64,000 nt of DNA from Dromiciops gliroides (taxonomy: Eukaryota; Chordata; Mammalia; Microbiotheria; Microbiotheriidae), in contig NC_057867.1 in assembly GCF_019393635.1 (NCBI RefSeq), positions 50,788,143 through 50,852,142 of the forward strand, in the 5' to 3' direction. The notes under the pieces were generated by a model. It searched no databases. It saw only the letters and a program-made list of their open reading frames with translations, and was not told the DNA's origin. Made by a program: the position numbers and the translations under genes. Positions 23,983-62,483 of this stretch are shown in pieces (positions within the stretch are counted from its first letter, which is position 1; each line of letters starts with the position of its first letter).

Positions 23983-26739
23983 AGTTATTTTAACTATGTA
24001 AATCTCAATATTTCATGTGTTTCTTATAAAGAACATATTGTTAGATTCTGCTTTCTAATCCATTCTGCTGTCATCTTCTGTTTTATGGGTGAATTAATTT
24101 CCTTTGCTTTCACATTCAATTTTATATTTACCTTTATTCTCTCTTTTTGTACTTTTTCCTCTCTCTACCCTCATCTTCTTTGCAAAGATGAAGGTAGAAA
24201 GAAGAGATTGCCTAAAACGTGCTCTATGATCTCTTTCTATTCCTTGGCCTTTCTTCTCTTCTTCTTGCCTTACCCTAATGATGTTTTTACTTTTTCTTCC
24301 TTCTCTTTTAATTCCCCATTCATGTTCCCCTCTCTGATGTTGGGGTTTATTTCACTGATGATCACTCCCTCACTCTCCTTAAATCCCACTCTCTCTGTTT
24401 CCACCCATTTCCTTGTAGAGTTTAATGTATTTCTACAACACAATCTTTGTATGTGTGTAGATCCTACATCCTTTCGTCTAGTTCCCATGAAAGTGAGGTC
24501 CATGTGATAGCTGGCCCCCTTTCCTCCATTCTGCATACACTTTAGCTCATGTACCCCTATTATGTGAGATAGTGATTTACCTCCCCTTCTTTCTCCTTTC
24601 TTTACCAGTATAGCTCCTTATACTTCCCATATACTTTTTTTAGTCATGATTATTATTATATTGAGAACAAAATTGTGTGACTTTGTAATCAAGATATGGA
24701 CTTTTTGTAATTGACATCTTTTAATGGAGTCACCACTAGGTTTTATTACAACTAAAAAGATGTGCAGTATATTCCAAGAAATCACCAATAATAAAGCCCC
24801 AGTTTCCCAGTCATGGGAATTTATTATATAGGAGCATATAATATATTTATCCTTTGTTTTATAGCATTAACAATTCATGATAATCAGAAGATATACATTT
24901 TTGAAATGACAGTGAAAAGAAAAGAATAATTACTTATAGTACAGATTACAGAGCTATGATTTGTATTTGAGCAAAGCAGCATGAAAAAAAGCTGTTTTCC
25001 TGTATTCACAATGAGTGAACATGGCATTTTCTGTGTAAAGCACCAGCAACTGAAATCGTCTAATCAAGTACCTTACAATAAAAAAATGAGGAATATGAGA
25101 AATTATATTTGGGTGGATACCATGTCTGGTTGTAAAGCTATTTTAAAATCTTTCTTCTTTCCCTATACATATATCATATGCTTTCTTAATACCATCAAAA
25201 CAGAACAAAACCATCCCCAAACCCTCTTCCTATCCTATTTAACTTTCCCTGTGACCCTTAAAGACATTAAAGTTCTGAGAGGATACTTCTTTCTTTTCCC
25301 CCATTAGCAAGTAAACAGTTTGTCATCAGCTAGTACCTTCCAACTGACCAAACTATACACATTTCTAAATTTCTCTTATCTCCCAAATTTTCATTTCTAA
25401 TTGTCTATTGGTTTTGTCCTTTTCATTAGGAATGCCTGAGAGTCTTCTTTTTCATCAAAGATCCATTTCCCCTGTCCAGGATTGCACTCAGTTTTTCTGT
25501 GTAGATTATTCTTGCTTGTAAGCTGTTATATTTTGCTTCTTGAAATATTGTATTCCAGTGTTTCTTCTCCCATTTATCAGTAGTATCCAAATCTTGTGTT
25601 ATTTTGACTCTGGCCCCTTAGTACTTGTACTATTTCTCTTTGACTGCTTGTAGCATTTTTCATTTGATTGGGAAACTCTGAACTGGGGCTATGATGTTCC
25701 TGGGACTTTTCAGTTTGGGGTTTCTTTCAGTAGATTCTTTCTATTTTCACTTTCCCCCCTATTTCTGAGTGTTCTGAGAAGTTTGGATTTATCATATCTT
25801 GAAATGTATCTAAGCTTTCTTTTGGGGGGAGGAGGGGTACATTCATTTTCAGGTAGTCTGGTGATTCTTAGATTTTCTCTCTATGAGCTATCTTCTACGA
25901 TGGTCATTTTGATAATATATGCCTTAGCTTTTCCTATTTTTTCAATCTTCAATCTTTTGATTTGTTATTAACACTTTTTATTGTCTCATCGAGTCACTTG
26001 TATTTAGCCCATTCTAATTTTCAGAGAGTTCACTTCTTGGGTAAGGTTTACCTTTGACTTTTCTAAGGTATTAACTCTCTTTGCCATTTTTTTCTTCCCT
26101 AACTATTCCATTTGTATCTCTGCTCCATTTTTTCCAGGTACTCTTATACTCCTTGTGGCCAGGACATTTTTTTAACTTGGGCTCTGCTTGGACTCTAACC
26201 TCACTTAGGGGCTTGAGTTTGAGTCAAAGTTCTCTCTTCCTTACTCTTGCATGGTGTGGGTGGGCTCTGTTTGATCCCAGGTTAGGTGGCTAAGACAAGG
26301 TCCCGCCTTCTGTGGAAATTGTCTTGCCTTATCTCCTTTTGGGGGCCAGGTTGCCCAAATCCTGATAAGTCCCTTTCTCTCTCCTGTCATGGATGAGACT
26401 TCGAGGTTCCCCTGTGCTGGGTGCTCCCCTGGCCCTGTCTTCTGCCATAGATTTATACCCTGGTTTACCCTAGGTTAGACCTGGATTGGTCTTATTTCCT
26501 GCTGTGGGCATGTGTTGCTCGCAGTTCACCTTAGACCCAACCTAGCTTGTCTCTGCTCCATGCTTCCTTCCTCAGGATTCTGGCAGTCTTTTTGCAGTCC
26601 TTGTGAAAAGGAGAAAGGACTTTGTAGCTGATTCTCTTTGGTTTTCTTTATCATTATTCATTCTGTCTCATTTCTAGAGCTTTAGTAGGGTGCTAGCCAG
26701 TATAATCAGACAAGTTGCTACCCATTGCCCTGCAATGAG

Positions 26740-27206
26740 GCTTTAAATAGGGTCCCCCCCTAAAAAAAAAGGCGATGAAATGCTACAGGGACTTGACTGG
26801 GCCACAGAGCCAAGGCTCAAGCTGTTCCTCTCATGATACAGTTTCCTGGTAGCCTCTGGCCTTATTCACTTGGCTTCCTGATCAAATAAGGGCATAAAAG
26901 GATTGTAGGTGGAGGCTGAGGAGTCTATAGCCTACATAGGTGATGGTCACCCTGAGGCAACATGAGTCACAGCAGCCTGCCCTGCTGACCAGAAAACAGA
27001 TTTCCTTAAGGATATAAGAGGGACCCAGGCTACCCAAGCCAAGTGCTACTATAGTCATGCTCAATGTCATTCCTCTGTTAAGGCTAAGTAAACCTCCTTT
27101 TTTTGACTGTCAGATGACTTATTTGTGTCTTCTCTTGTTCTGCCACTGACCCTAATCCACCGAGGTACGGGCCTGAATCAGGCTCACTCCTAACAAACAG
27201 TTCAGT
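26740..27206 (+). mobile_element. Possible LTR fragment
   Basis: Has TATA-like ataagagg/cataaaagg stretches, a degraded polyadenylation region (taagtaaacctcc) and, just after it, tctggggccctc, which loosely resembles a tRNA-Pro primer-binding site. No retroviral ORF follows. It may be another kind of repeat. Confidence 0.35.
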
Positions 27207-27298
27207 ATCTGGGGCCCTCTAAGTCCTAACATGCCACTATTTTCTCCTAATTCTCCGACTTCTTGTCTACAGAGGGGGACCACCTCATCTGTCTAGAC

Positions 27299-27476
27299 CA
27301 AAGCTGCTTAAACTCTGGGTCATGACTCCATATGGGGTCATGTAACTGAATGTGCACAAAATTTGCCAACAGTAAAAGGTTATGTATAGCTGTTTTATAT
27401 ACCTATATATGCAGGGTCATATAAAAATTTCTCAGGTGAAAAGGGGGCATGGGTGGAAAAAGTTTAAGAAGCCCTG
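27299..27476. mobile_element. Non-autonomous hAT DNA transposon relic
   Basis: Inverted ends caaagctgcttaaac / gtttaagaagccctg, flanked by gtctag on both sides; a MAR1 SINE was later inserted at its right edge. Confidence 0.7.
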
Positions 27477-27481
27477 GTCTA

Positions 27482-27624
27482 GGGGCAGCTAGATGGCGCA
27501 GTGGATAGAGCACCGGCCCTGGAGTCAGGAGGACCTGAGTTCAAATCCAGCCTCAGATACTTGACACTTACTAGCTGGGTGACCCTGGGCAAGTCACTTA
27601 ACCCTCATTGCCCCACCAAAAAAA
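27482..27624 (+). mobile_element. MAR1-type SINE
   Basis: Inserted at the edge of the hAT relic. Confidence 0.9.
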
Positions 27625-27734
27625 TGATGGTAGAGTAGCTGCTACATGGATTGGGATGGAATTGAACCTAGAATAAACTTACCTGAGGTGCAGTCATCAG
27701 GCTTTTAATTAAGCATTTACTGGGTTGCAGTTCT

Positions 27735-27968
27735 TGTTTGCTTGTTTCAGTCATGTCCGATTCTCTATGACCCCATTTGGGGTTCTCTTGGTAAAGATAG
27801 CAGAGTGGTTTGCCATTTTCTTCTCCAGTTCATTTTACAGGTGAGGAAACTGAGGCTAACAGGGTTAAGTGATTTGTCCAGGGTCATACATAGCTAGTAA
27901 ATATCTGAGACTGGATTTGAGCTCAGGTCTTCCTAACTCTAGGCCTGGCACTGTGCCACTTAGCTGCC
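27735..27968 (+). mobile_element. WALLSI-type SINE
   Basis: tttcagtcatgtccgattct, gcagagtggtttgccatttt, gtgaggaaactgaggctaac, ccacttagctgccc. Confidence 0.7.
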
Positions 27969-28052
27969 CACACTATGTGGCAGACACTTTGCTAAGTGCT
28001 AGTGAAAAAGAAAAAGTGAAAACAGTCTCTGCCCTCAAGGAGCTTACATTCT

Positions 28053-28208
28053 TTTTTTTTCTTCTTTTTTTTTTGCGGGGCAGTGAGGGTTAAGTGATTG
28101 CCCAGGGTCACACAGCTAGTAAGTGTCACGTGTCTGAGGTTGGATTTGAACTCAGGTCCTCTTGAATCCAGGGCCCATGCTTTATCCACTCCACCACCTA
28201 GCTGCCCC
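28053..28208 (-). mobile_element. MAR1-type SINE in L2
   Basis: Duplication gagcttacattct. Confidence 0.92.
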
Positions 28209-28504
28209 TAGAGCTTACATTCTAATAGGGGAATAAATGCACATAGATAGGTACATACAAAATATATATTGAGTAGATGGAAGCTAACTTTATCAGGGGG
28301 GACAGAAGCAGCTGGAGGAGCCAGGAAAGATCTCTTAGAGAAGATGTTGTTTGAACTGAGTCCTGAAGGAAGCCAGGCAAAGGTCAGGAGGGAAAGTGTG
28401 CTTTCAGGGGGCAAAGTATAAGGCTACTTAGAAGGGCTTTAAATACCCCAAAGAGGTGTTTATATTTGATGCTCGAGGTAACAGAGAGCCATTGTAATTG
28501 ATTA

Positions 28505-28529
28505 AGTGTGTGTGTGTGTGCAGGTGTGC

Positions 28530-28571
<42 letters not shown>
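28505..28571. repeat. (TG)n plus (TGTC)n compound microsatellite
   Basis: A short TG run, then about ten TGTC units, inside a minus-strand L2 relic. Confidence 0.95.
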
Positions 28572-29310
28572 GGAGGGGTTACACCTGTGCTCTACTTTGG
28601 AGGCTGATGGATTGGAGTAGGGAAAGACTTGTGGCAGGGAAACCAACTAGCATACTATTGCAATAGTCTAGAGGTGATGTGGGCCTGAAATAGGGTGGTG
28701 GTTATGTGAGTGGAGAGAAGGGAATGCATGTGAGAGATGCAAAGAACCCACCAAGATCTGACAACAGATCGGATTATGTGGGATGCTTGAGAGCGAGTAA
28801 GCCAAGGATGACGCCAAAGTGTTGAGCCTGAGTGATTGGGACGATGGGGGTGCCCAGAACAGTACTAGGAAAGTTCTGAAGATGGGAAGGTTTTGGGGCA
28901 AAGGTAATGAGCCCTCATTTGGACACATTGACTTTGAGATGCCTACAGGGCATCCAATTCCAAATGTACCAGAGGCAGTCAGTTGGTTGCAGCTGCCCGT
29001 GCACCATCTGGTAGCTTCCCATTTTAACTAATTCTTCTTGTTAACTAGATGCTAAGCTCAGTTGTTTCTATACTTTTGAGGGAGTGAAAGTGCACTCGAT
29101 GCCTTCTAAATTCTGGTGCACTGAAGCATCGGTTGCCACAACTTACTTAAGGTATTGGAGGGGAGTGGTTAAAATAACAATTTAGCAGGTTAAAATTTAT
29201 ATGTCTTACCTCGCAATTTCCTAAAAGCAATCCAGTCTGCTTTCCTCCTTCTATTCAATTCTGGGCCCAACAAATTTTCCATTTGCAATGTATGTCTAAG
29301 ATATGTATGT

Positions 29311-29770
29311 ATGTGAACTGATGCTGAGGGAAGTGAGCAGAACCAGAAGAACATTGTACATAGTAATGGCAACGTTGTGCAATGATCATCTGTGATAGAC
29401 TTGGCTCTTCTCAGCAATACAATGATCCAAGACAATTCCAAAAGACCTATGATGGAAAATGCTCTCCACATCCAGAGACAGAACTATGGAGTCTGGATGC
29501 AGATTGAAACAGACTCTTTTCACTGTTTTTTGTTTTTTCTTTCTTGTTCTGTTTTCCCTTTTGTTCTGATTCTTCTCTCACAACATGACTGATGTGGAAA
29601 TATGTTTAACATAATTGTCCATATATACCCTATATCAGATTGCTTGCTGTCTTGGGGAGGGAAGAGGCAAGGGAAAGAGGGAGAAAACTTTGGAACTCAA
29701 AATCTGACAAAAATGAATGTTGAAAACCATCTCTGCATGTAATTGGGAAAAAATACTATTAAGTGAAAAA
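29311..29770 (+). mobile_element. L1 3' end
   Basis: Contains gaagtgagcagaaccagaag, acaatgatccaagacaattc, tggaaatatgttta, tgcttgctgtcttggggagg and an A-rich end. 5' truncated. Confidence 0.8.
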
Positions 29771-29889
29771 AAATGTGTGTATACTTATATATATATATAA
29801 AATATGTAATATTATAATATGCATTTATACTGCTCTATGAACTTGATGGGATAGCCATACAACTGCTTATCATAGTCTGGGAAGCATCC

Positions 29890-31190
29890 ATTTCTCATTC
29901 ATTTGTTTTTTCCTACGTGTCTAGTTAGACCAAAGTCTTTTGAGTGAATCCGGATCTCACATAGGAGGCTCTTCTTGATGGAATCAACATAATAATCATT
30001 CACAACTAGTAGTATCTGGAGGCACTCCTCATCCACAGTGAATCCTCCTCATCTTGGACTCCAGAGGTGAATTGAATGCCTTTGCTGAACACGTTCTCCT
30101 TTCTTTTTGCCTTGCTCCATGTTAATGATCAGAGGATCGTTGAACAAGGTTAACTCTGTTGTTACGGCATTTCGAGGAATCATATGAAATTTTGGCATGT
30201 GCATGGCACGCACCTTATTGAAGGAGAGCCTTGAAAACAGTGTTGTATTCTGCCAAATTCAATACCTTTTTGTGACCGCCGAGCAATAAGCAAAATGAGA
30301 TCTTGGATATTCTCTCCATCTTTAAGTCAGTCATATTATGGAAAAGATATGATCGACTGTGGAAAGAAAGCTTGCTTGCTCCCTTTTAACTCCCTCATTA
30401 AGGCTGCCTTTGATGTGTGTGTAGACCATTCTTACAGCAATTTTACATAGATGGGAAAAGCAGGCCTGTAGGTCCCAAGATATACTCGTTTGCCTTTTCT
30501 TTCTTTCTTCCTTCCTTTTTTTTTGCATAGGGCAGTGAGGGTTAAGTGACTTGCCCAGGGTCATACAGCTAGTAAGTGTCAAGTGTCTGAGGTTGGATTT
30601 GAACTCAGGTCCTCTTGAATCCAGGGCCCATGCTTTATCCACTGCACCACCTACCTGATCCTGAGATTTTTTTTTTTACACCTTTGGTATCTTTTCCCAC
30701 TTCAGATACTTTGTGATTTGATCCTTTAACACTTTCAAGACTGTGAAAAGTCCTTTTAGTGATCCCAAGTTTCTCCATGAAATAAAGACCTCTTTTTAAA
30801 AAAATACCAACATTCTTCTGGTGTTGTCATGTGGCTTATCATCATGGAACATTCTAGTCTCTATAGAACTGAAGCTAAGGACCACCCAAAGGGCAAAAGC
30901 AAAACACATATTACAAAAAAAATAGGCAGGAAAGGTAGTGTAAGCATAGCTGCAAAGAAATGTATGCTTTGAAAGGAAGATGGGCTGGCCATCTGGCAAG
31001 AGGAAGAGATAAGTAATACCCCAAGTAGTGTTCCTCTGGTACCTTCATGATGTTGGGAGAACTGGAGGAAGGCCCTCAGCATGGTGGATCCATGCAAACT
31101 TATGAGAGGACGTGACCGGAGCCTCACAGGATGGATAGGTATGGATAGGTTGTGATCTGTTTTGTTAAAGTGAACAAAAAGAACCATAGA
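29890..31190 (-). mobile_element. RTE-like LINE relic
   Basis: The minus strand near 30330-30400 encodes REQASFLSTVDHIFS, resembling the RTE/BovB reverse-transcriptase motif EQAGFRxxxSTxDHIF. The neighbouring HLCKIAVRMVYTHIKGSL also reads through. Interrupted by a MAR1 SINE at 30508-30658. Limits are approximate. Confidence 0.5.
30508..30658 (-). mobile_element. MAR1-type SINE in RTE-like relic
   Basis: Diverged head (ccacctacctgatc). Confidence 0.88.
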
Positions 31191-31267
31191 AAGTTGTGGT
31201 AGAAGAAATATCTAATGATGTCTTTATGGAAGTTAGACTCATTTTTCCTTAAGAAGTGTTGAACTCA

Positions 31268-31667
31268 GGGGCGGCTAGGTGGCGCAGTGGATAAAGCACC
31301 GGTCCTGGATTCAGGAGTACCTGAGTTCAAATCTGGCCTCAGACACTTGACACTTAACAGCTGTGTGACCCTGGGCAAGTCACTTAGCCCCATTGCCCTG
31401 CCAAAAAAAAAAAGAAGTGTTGAACTCAGGGGTTGGCTTTGTGACCCTGGGCAAGTCACTTAACCCTCATTGCCCCACAAAAAAATATAAAATAGACACC
31501 TTCGGGGACAGCTAGGTGGTGCAGTGGATAAAATACTGGCCCTGGATTCAGGAGGACCTGAGTTCAAATCTGGCCTCAGCCATTTGATACTGTCAAGTAC
31601 TAGCTGTGTGACCCTGGGCAAGTCACTTAACCCTCACTGCCCCATGCCAAAAAAAAGAAAAAAAAAA
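31268..31667 (+). mobile_element. Chain of two full and one partial MAR1-type SINE
   Basis: Full copies at 31268-31411 and 31504-31667 and a 3' half at 31434-31486. aagaagtgttgaactca occurs three times (31251, 31412, 31666), so the same target sequence separates the units. Confidence 0.88.
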
Positions 31668-31689
31668 GAAGTGTTGAACTCATCCTTGA

Positions 31690-32180
31690 CATTTGATTGG
31701 TTGGCTCAGGGGACTAAAGGCTCAGGATGGTGACATCACTTCCTATCATCTGAACAAAAGCAGCCAAAGTCCCTTCAAGTGTGCTCTGATGCTTGGCTGG
31801 GGCAAAACAATGGGCAATACAGGCAAGGAAGCTGAGCCCACGTGTTGCCTTCTACCACAGCTAAGTATATCTCTTGTTAACTGCCCAGTGACTCCCAAGT
31901 GTTTCATTTTGTGCCAATATCGAACCTAGACTACCAGAGCACCAGCCCAGGGAAGGCCCAACCCAGAATAGCACTTCAACCCCCTGACAGGGTCTTCCCT
32001 CTGATTCTGGGGAGACTTACATCCCTTGGTGTGCCCCTGACTATTCTGGTATTATCATAATAATGAGAGCAGACTTCAAGTATTTGAAGAGCTATCATGT
32101 GCCAGAGGCCTTATATTTCTTTTCCTACATGCTTACTGGAATCAAGAAATAGCTTCTTAAGTCCAGCCTTCTCTCTTAAC
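31690..32180. other. No recognisable feature
   Basis: Unassigned intergenic sequence between two SINE chains. Confidence 0.5.
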
Positions 32181-32189
32181 TGTCCCCCT

Positions 32190-32644
32190 ACTTTTTTTTT
32201 TTGGTGAGGCAAGTGTCAAGTGTCTGAGTCCGGATTTGAACTCAGGTCCTCCTGACTCTAGGGCTGGTGCTCTATCCACTGTACCACCTAGCTGCCCCTT
32301 AAGTGTCCCCCTCCTTTTTAAAAAAATTTTTGGGTGAGGCAATTGGGGTTAAGTGACTTGCCCAAGGTCACACAGCTAGTAAGTGTCTGAGTCTGGACTT
32401 GAACTCAGGTCCTCCTGACTCCAGGGCCAGTGCTCTATCCACTACACCACCCAACTGCCCCTGTCCCCCTACTTTTTTTTTTTGTTTGTTTGTTTTTGTT
32501 TTTTGTTTTTAGTGAGGCAATTGGGGTTGTGACTTGCCCAGGGTCACACAGCTAGTAAGTGTTAAGTGTCTGAGGCTGGATTTGAACTCAGGTACTCCTG
32601 ACTCCAAGGCCAGTGCTCTATCCACTGCGCCATCTAGCTGCCCC
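32190..32644 (-). mobile_element. Chain of three MAR1-type SINEs
   Basis: Copies at 32190-32299 (internally deleted), 32316-32461 and 32473-32644. The spacer tgtccccct(a)cttttt recurs at 32181, 32303 and 32462, and cccctacttttt at 32646. Confidence 0.9.
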
Positions 32645-33109
32645 GCCCCTACTTTTTAAAAAATTCCTTTTCAGGTCTGCATTCTCTCCCTCCCACCTCT
32701 CCCCACCCCCCAATTGAGAATGCAACAAAGAACAAAAAAACAAACAAACATGTATAAGTCAAGCAAAAAGAACCCCTGAATTAGCCATGCCTAAAAAAAA
32801 ATACATCTCATTCTGCATCCTGAAACCACCACCTCTCTGCCAGGAGGTGGGGAGCATGTTTCATCATCCATCTTTGGGAATTGTATTTCTGACTTTTAAT
32901 CTTGCTCTTTGAGTTAATTTTCTGGAAGTTTCCCCAGTTCTCGGTCTCACACCAATAAATTTATTTTGCTGAACTTCTCCTGGAATTCATTTCCTCAACC
33001 CTTACCTCAGATTTTGTGAGTCCTCTGACCCCCACCCCTTTTTCCTCCTGTTCCTTCTCCTGGCTGGGTTTCCTCTGTCCCCTGGCCATGAACTCAGGTG
33101 GAGTCTGAT

Positions 33110-33790
33110 CCTACTTCTGGCTACACAATGGTAAATAATGACAGTGGCTGGATAAGCTGGGAGCCGTGATGGAGGAAAAGGAGATGGCATGTGCCAGGCA
33201 AGTCCAACCACCTAGCACCACTTTGACCACCTGATGGAGACAGCCCAGGACCCTGGGGCAGAGAGCCTTGCAAACAGCATTACTTTCCCAACAGCCGGCT
33301 CTATCTGCTTTCAGCCCAGCCACTATTGAAGGGAGAAACTGTTGGGGGGGCAGGGCGGGGGGGGGCAGCTCACCTTCCTCTTCATCAACAGTAATAACTG
33401 CTAAATGTCAACAACAAAAGGTATAAGAGCCCTGGGAGTAGCAGCACCATCTCCTGCCATCCCCCCATCCCACTCTAGACCACTATTCTTGCTTCCTGCC
33501 CAGCTGTCAGTAGTTATCCTGGGAAGCAACTCCTGTGGAAAAAGGCCCAGTCATCCCCATTGACTGCCACTGAAGTGCCCCACACAGGGCAGCGAAGCCA
33601 GCCTAGCCAGGCCCCCTGAGGGAGAGATAGGAGGCAGCATGTGCCAGGCAGGTCAAACCCAACATCACCTCCACCTTGACCACCATCTCCCCTCATACCC
33701 TAATAGGGACACCCTAGGACCCAGAACCCAATAGCCCCTGAATAGCAATGCTTCCTGCTCAGTGCCCTCAGCTATCATCCTGGAGGATAT
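33110..33790. repeat. Degenerate duplicated segment
   Basis: agatggcatgtgccaggcaa and the following ttgaccacc and caggaccc text at 33180-33260 recur as gcagcatgtgccaggcagg with ttgaccacc and aggaccc at 33635-33725. Cttcctgc plus agc tatcatcctgg text also repeats (33490, 33748). Origin unknown. Confidence 0.5.
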
Positions 33791-33984
33791 GTAGCCTGGC
33801 CCTTACATAACAGATACTGATACTGAAGACCCAGAAGACAATGTTCTTGCCACCAAAATCCTTGGCCCCATTAAATGTTTCAACATCAGAAACTGATATT
33901 TTTATCAGTGGAAATGACATTAGAGAAGTATTACTATTTGCATTGCTGCTGTACCCTAAGGGCCATGGGACTTTTCCATCTGAC

Positions 33985-34105
33985 TTGCTGTTTCCCTCCA
34001 TTAGACTGGGAACTCCCTGAGAGCAGGGACTGGCTTAGTTTTCTGTCTGTATCCCCAGAACTTAATCCAGTGCTTCGCACATAGTAGGCACTTGATAAAT
34101 TATAT
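33985..34105 (+). mobile_element. L2 3' end
   Basis: gactgggaactccctgagag and cgcacatagtaggcacttga; followed by a minus-strand MIR. Confidence 0.6.
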
Positions 34106-34265
34106 AGCGCTTTAAGATTTACAAAGCTCTTTACATATATTATCCCATTTGATTGTGTTTTATAGTTGGGGAAACTGAGGCAGGCATCAGTTAGGTGACT
34201 TGCTTAAGGACCCATAGCCAGGAAGTGTCTGAGGCTGGATTTGAACTCTAGGCCTCTTGCTCTTT
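34106..34265 (-). mobile_element. MIR
   Basis: Reversed MIR: gcgctttaagatttacaaag, ggggaaactgaggcaggc, gtgtctgaggctggatttga. Confidence 0.75.
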
Positions 34266-34567
34266 CCAGCCTAGCTGCTACCCAGCACCCTATGTTTAGG
34301 AGTGAAAGCTCTCTTCCCATTTGAACTTCAGGCTGTCGAGTTGACTCAGCATTCCCGGCTTCCTTCACTTCTAGAGACCTTGGGTTACATTTTGAAGGAA
34401 CCTCCTTTTTGGTCTGTGCTAGGACTCTCTGTCCTGATTGTTTCCAATTAGTTCCTCTCAGCCCTTGCCTGGTGATCACAGTTGCAACTTTTTGGTTGGT
34501 TTATCTAGGCTGTGGCATCAAACTGGAGTTTGGGCTCACTCCTTTAGTCGTGGAAAGTCTTACAAGT

Positions 34568-34835
34568 ACGTTCATTGTTGTTCAGTTGTTTCAGCTGAGG
34601 TTGACTCTTTGCAACCCTATTTGGGGTTTTCTTGGCAGAGACACTGGAGTGGTTTGCCCTTTCCTTCTCCAGCTCATTTTACAGATGAGGAAACTGAGGC
34701 AAACAGGGTGAAGTGACTCGCCTAGGGTCACACAGCTACTAAATATCTGAGTCTGGATTTGAACTCACAAAGATGAATCCTCCTGATTCCAGGGCCCACC
34801 CTCTATCCACTGCAGCCTCACCTAGCTGCCTCCAC
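34568..34835 (+). mobile_element. WALLSI-type SINE
   Basis: gttgttcagttgtttcagct, ctggagtggtttgccctttc, gatgaggaaactgaggcaaa, then an extra cacaaagatgaatcc block before the terminal cacctagctgcc. Confidence 0.7.
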
Positions 34836-34899
34836 TCCTTCAGTAGAGAACACTGTATATCGTAGTAGAAAGAGGATCTGGAGGTGGAAGTGTAAGACT

Positions 34900-35580
34900 T
34901 TTTTTTGAATCCTGGTCCTGCCACTTACTATCGGTGTGACCTTGAGCAAATCAAAGAATCTCAGAGTTGGAAGAGACTTCTGAGGCCATCCAGTCCAACC
35001 TGGGCCTAGACGAGAATCCACTTCTCTACACCATTTATACAATATATATACAATCTTTTCTTATCCCATTTCTGCCCGAAGATCTCCCATTAGGGTCAAT
35101 CCACTACCTTCCAATCAAATGAGATTTTATATATAAGGCCCTAACTCAATGTTGAAGAGGCACTGTGGGATGATGAGTAGGGCAGTGGACATGGAATCTG
35201 GAATCTGGAGTCTGGAATAAATAATTCGATTCAACCATTCATTGGCTCTGAGACACCAGACAGGTCATTTAACCTCTCCAAGTGCCTCAGTTGCTTCATC
35301 TAGAAAATGATGGTGTTGGGTTCAATGACCTCTAAGGTACCTTACAGTTGATCTGAAGATCCTCTCTTAGCTATTAAAGATCTTTTTAATATTGATTGAA
35401 TGAAAGCACTAGAAAGGATCTTAGGGTTGTGGAGTTAGTGGGCATGTGTTGTAACAGTACCTTTTTCATTTACTAAGTGTGTGACCTTGAGCAAGTAACT
35501 TGCCTTCTCTAAGCCTCAGTTTCCTCCCTTGTAAAATGAAGCAGTTAGACTAGATGACCTCTAAGCTATGATCTTCCTAT
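34900..35580 (+). mobile_element. Three old MIR/CR1-type fragments just upstream of the SLC9A6 promoter
   Basis: 34905-34950 is a MIR head (cctgccacttactatcggtg); 34950-35045 is a reversed CR1/L3 end (agagttggaagagacttctg); 35160-35365 and 35420-35580 are MIR (gcctcagtttcctcccttgt). Confidence 0.6.
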
Positions 35581-36075
35581 CTGTCCTCGTTTTAAAAAGA
35601 AGGGAATGGAGATCCAGAGATGGAAAGAGACTTGCCCAAGGTCAAATGGGTTGCTGGAGGCTGGGCCAGGAGCAGAACCGGTGTCTATTGGCCCACACTG
35701 CCTCTTTTCCATGTATGTGGGGTCTGTACGGGAAATGATATCACTGTGGCTCTAGCCGGGCTGGTACCCAAACAGTGGGCGCCCCATCTATGGAGTATAG
35801 GGCATCGTTCCAGTAGGCGAGATGCTGCCCTTCCCAGAGGCAGGGGACTGGACTACATGACCTTCCTCCCACTCTACGGGCTACAGGGGCCAATGTGGTG
35901 GCGGTCCCTTTAAGAGCTCTGGCCGCGAGGAGTGGGCGGTCGCTCGGCCAGCCTGTGCCGGGCCGATTTTGCCGAGTCTCCGCCCCTCTTCCCATGAGCC
36001 CTCGGGAGTGGCCGGGGACAACAAACGGCATCTGGTTCGGGGGGCGGATGCGGTGGCATTGGGGCTGGGGGAACC

Positions 36076-62483
<26,408 letters not shown>

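Larger units (their letters stand above)
22281..26700 (-). mobile_element. Long L1 relic (minus strand)
   Basis: On the minus strand 23251-23292 encodes DKWSKDMNRQFSKE, a signature of the L1 ORF2 C-terminal region. 23330-24560 continues toward the RT; 25320-26200 has ORF1-like coiled-coil text, and 26200-26700 may be 5' UTR. A WALLSI-type SINE (22481-22870) is nested in its 3' part. Segments at 24600-25300 are not assigned. A 181-codon + strand ORF here (23962-24507) is an antisense artefact. Confidence 0.7.
27965..28990 (-). mobile_element. L2 LINE relic
   Basis: Reversed L2 3' UTR text: ggagcttacattct, attgcaatagtctagagg and gagtaagccaaggatgacgcc, ending in an RT-proximal part near 28980. 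Interrupted by MAR1 at 28053-28208 (target duplication gagcttacattct) and by the TGTC microsatellite. Confidence 0.75.

Noticed and set aside
23962..24507. A 181-codon + strand ORF rich in Phe and Ser.
   Set aside because: It lies antisense in the minus-strand L1 relic and has no recognisable domain.
24..35800. A second protein-coding gene upstream of SLC9A6.
   Set aside because: I searched the intergenic 35 kb for exon pairs with splice signals or family motifs; everything coding-like belonged to repeats, apart from the orphan frame at 7486.
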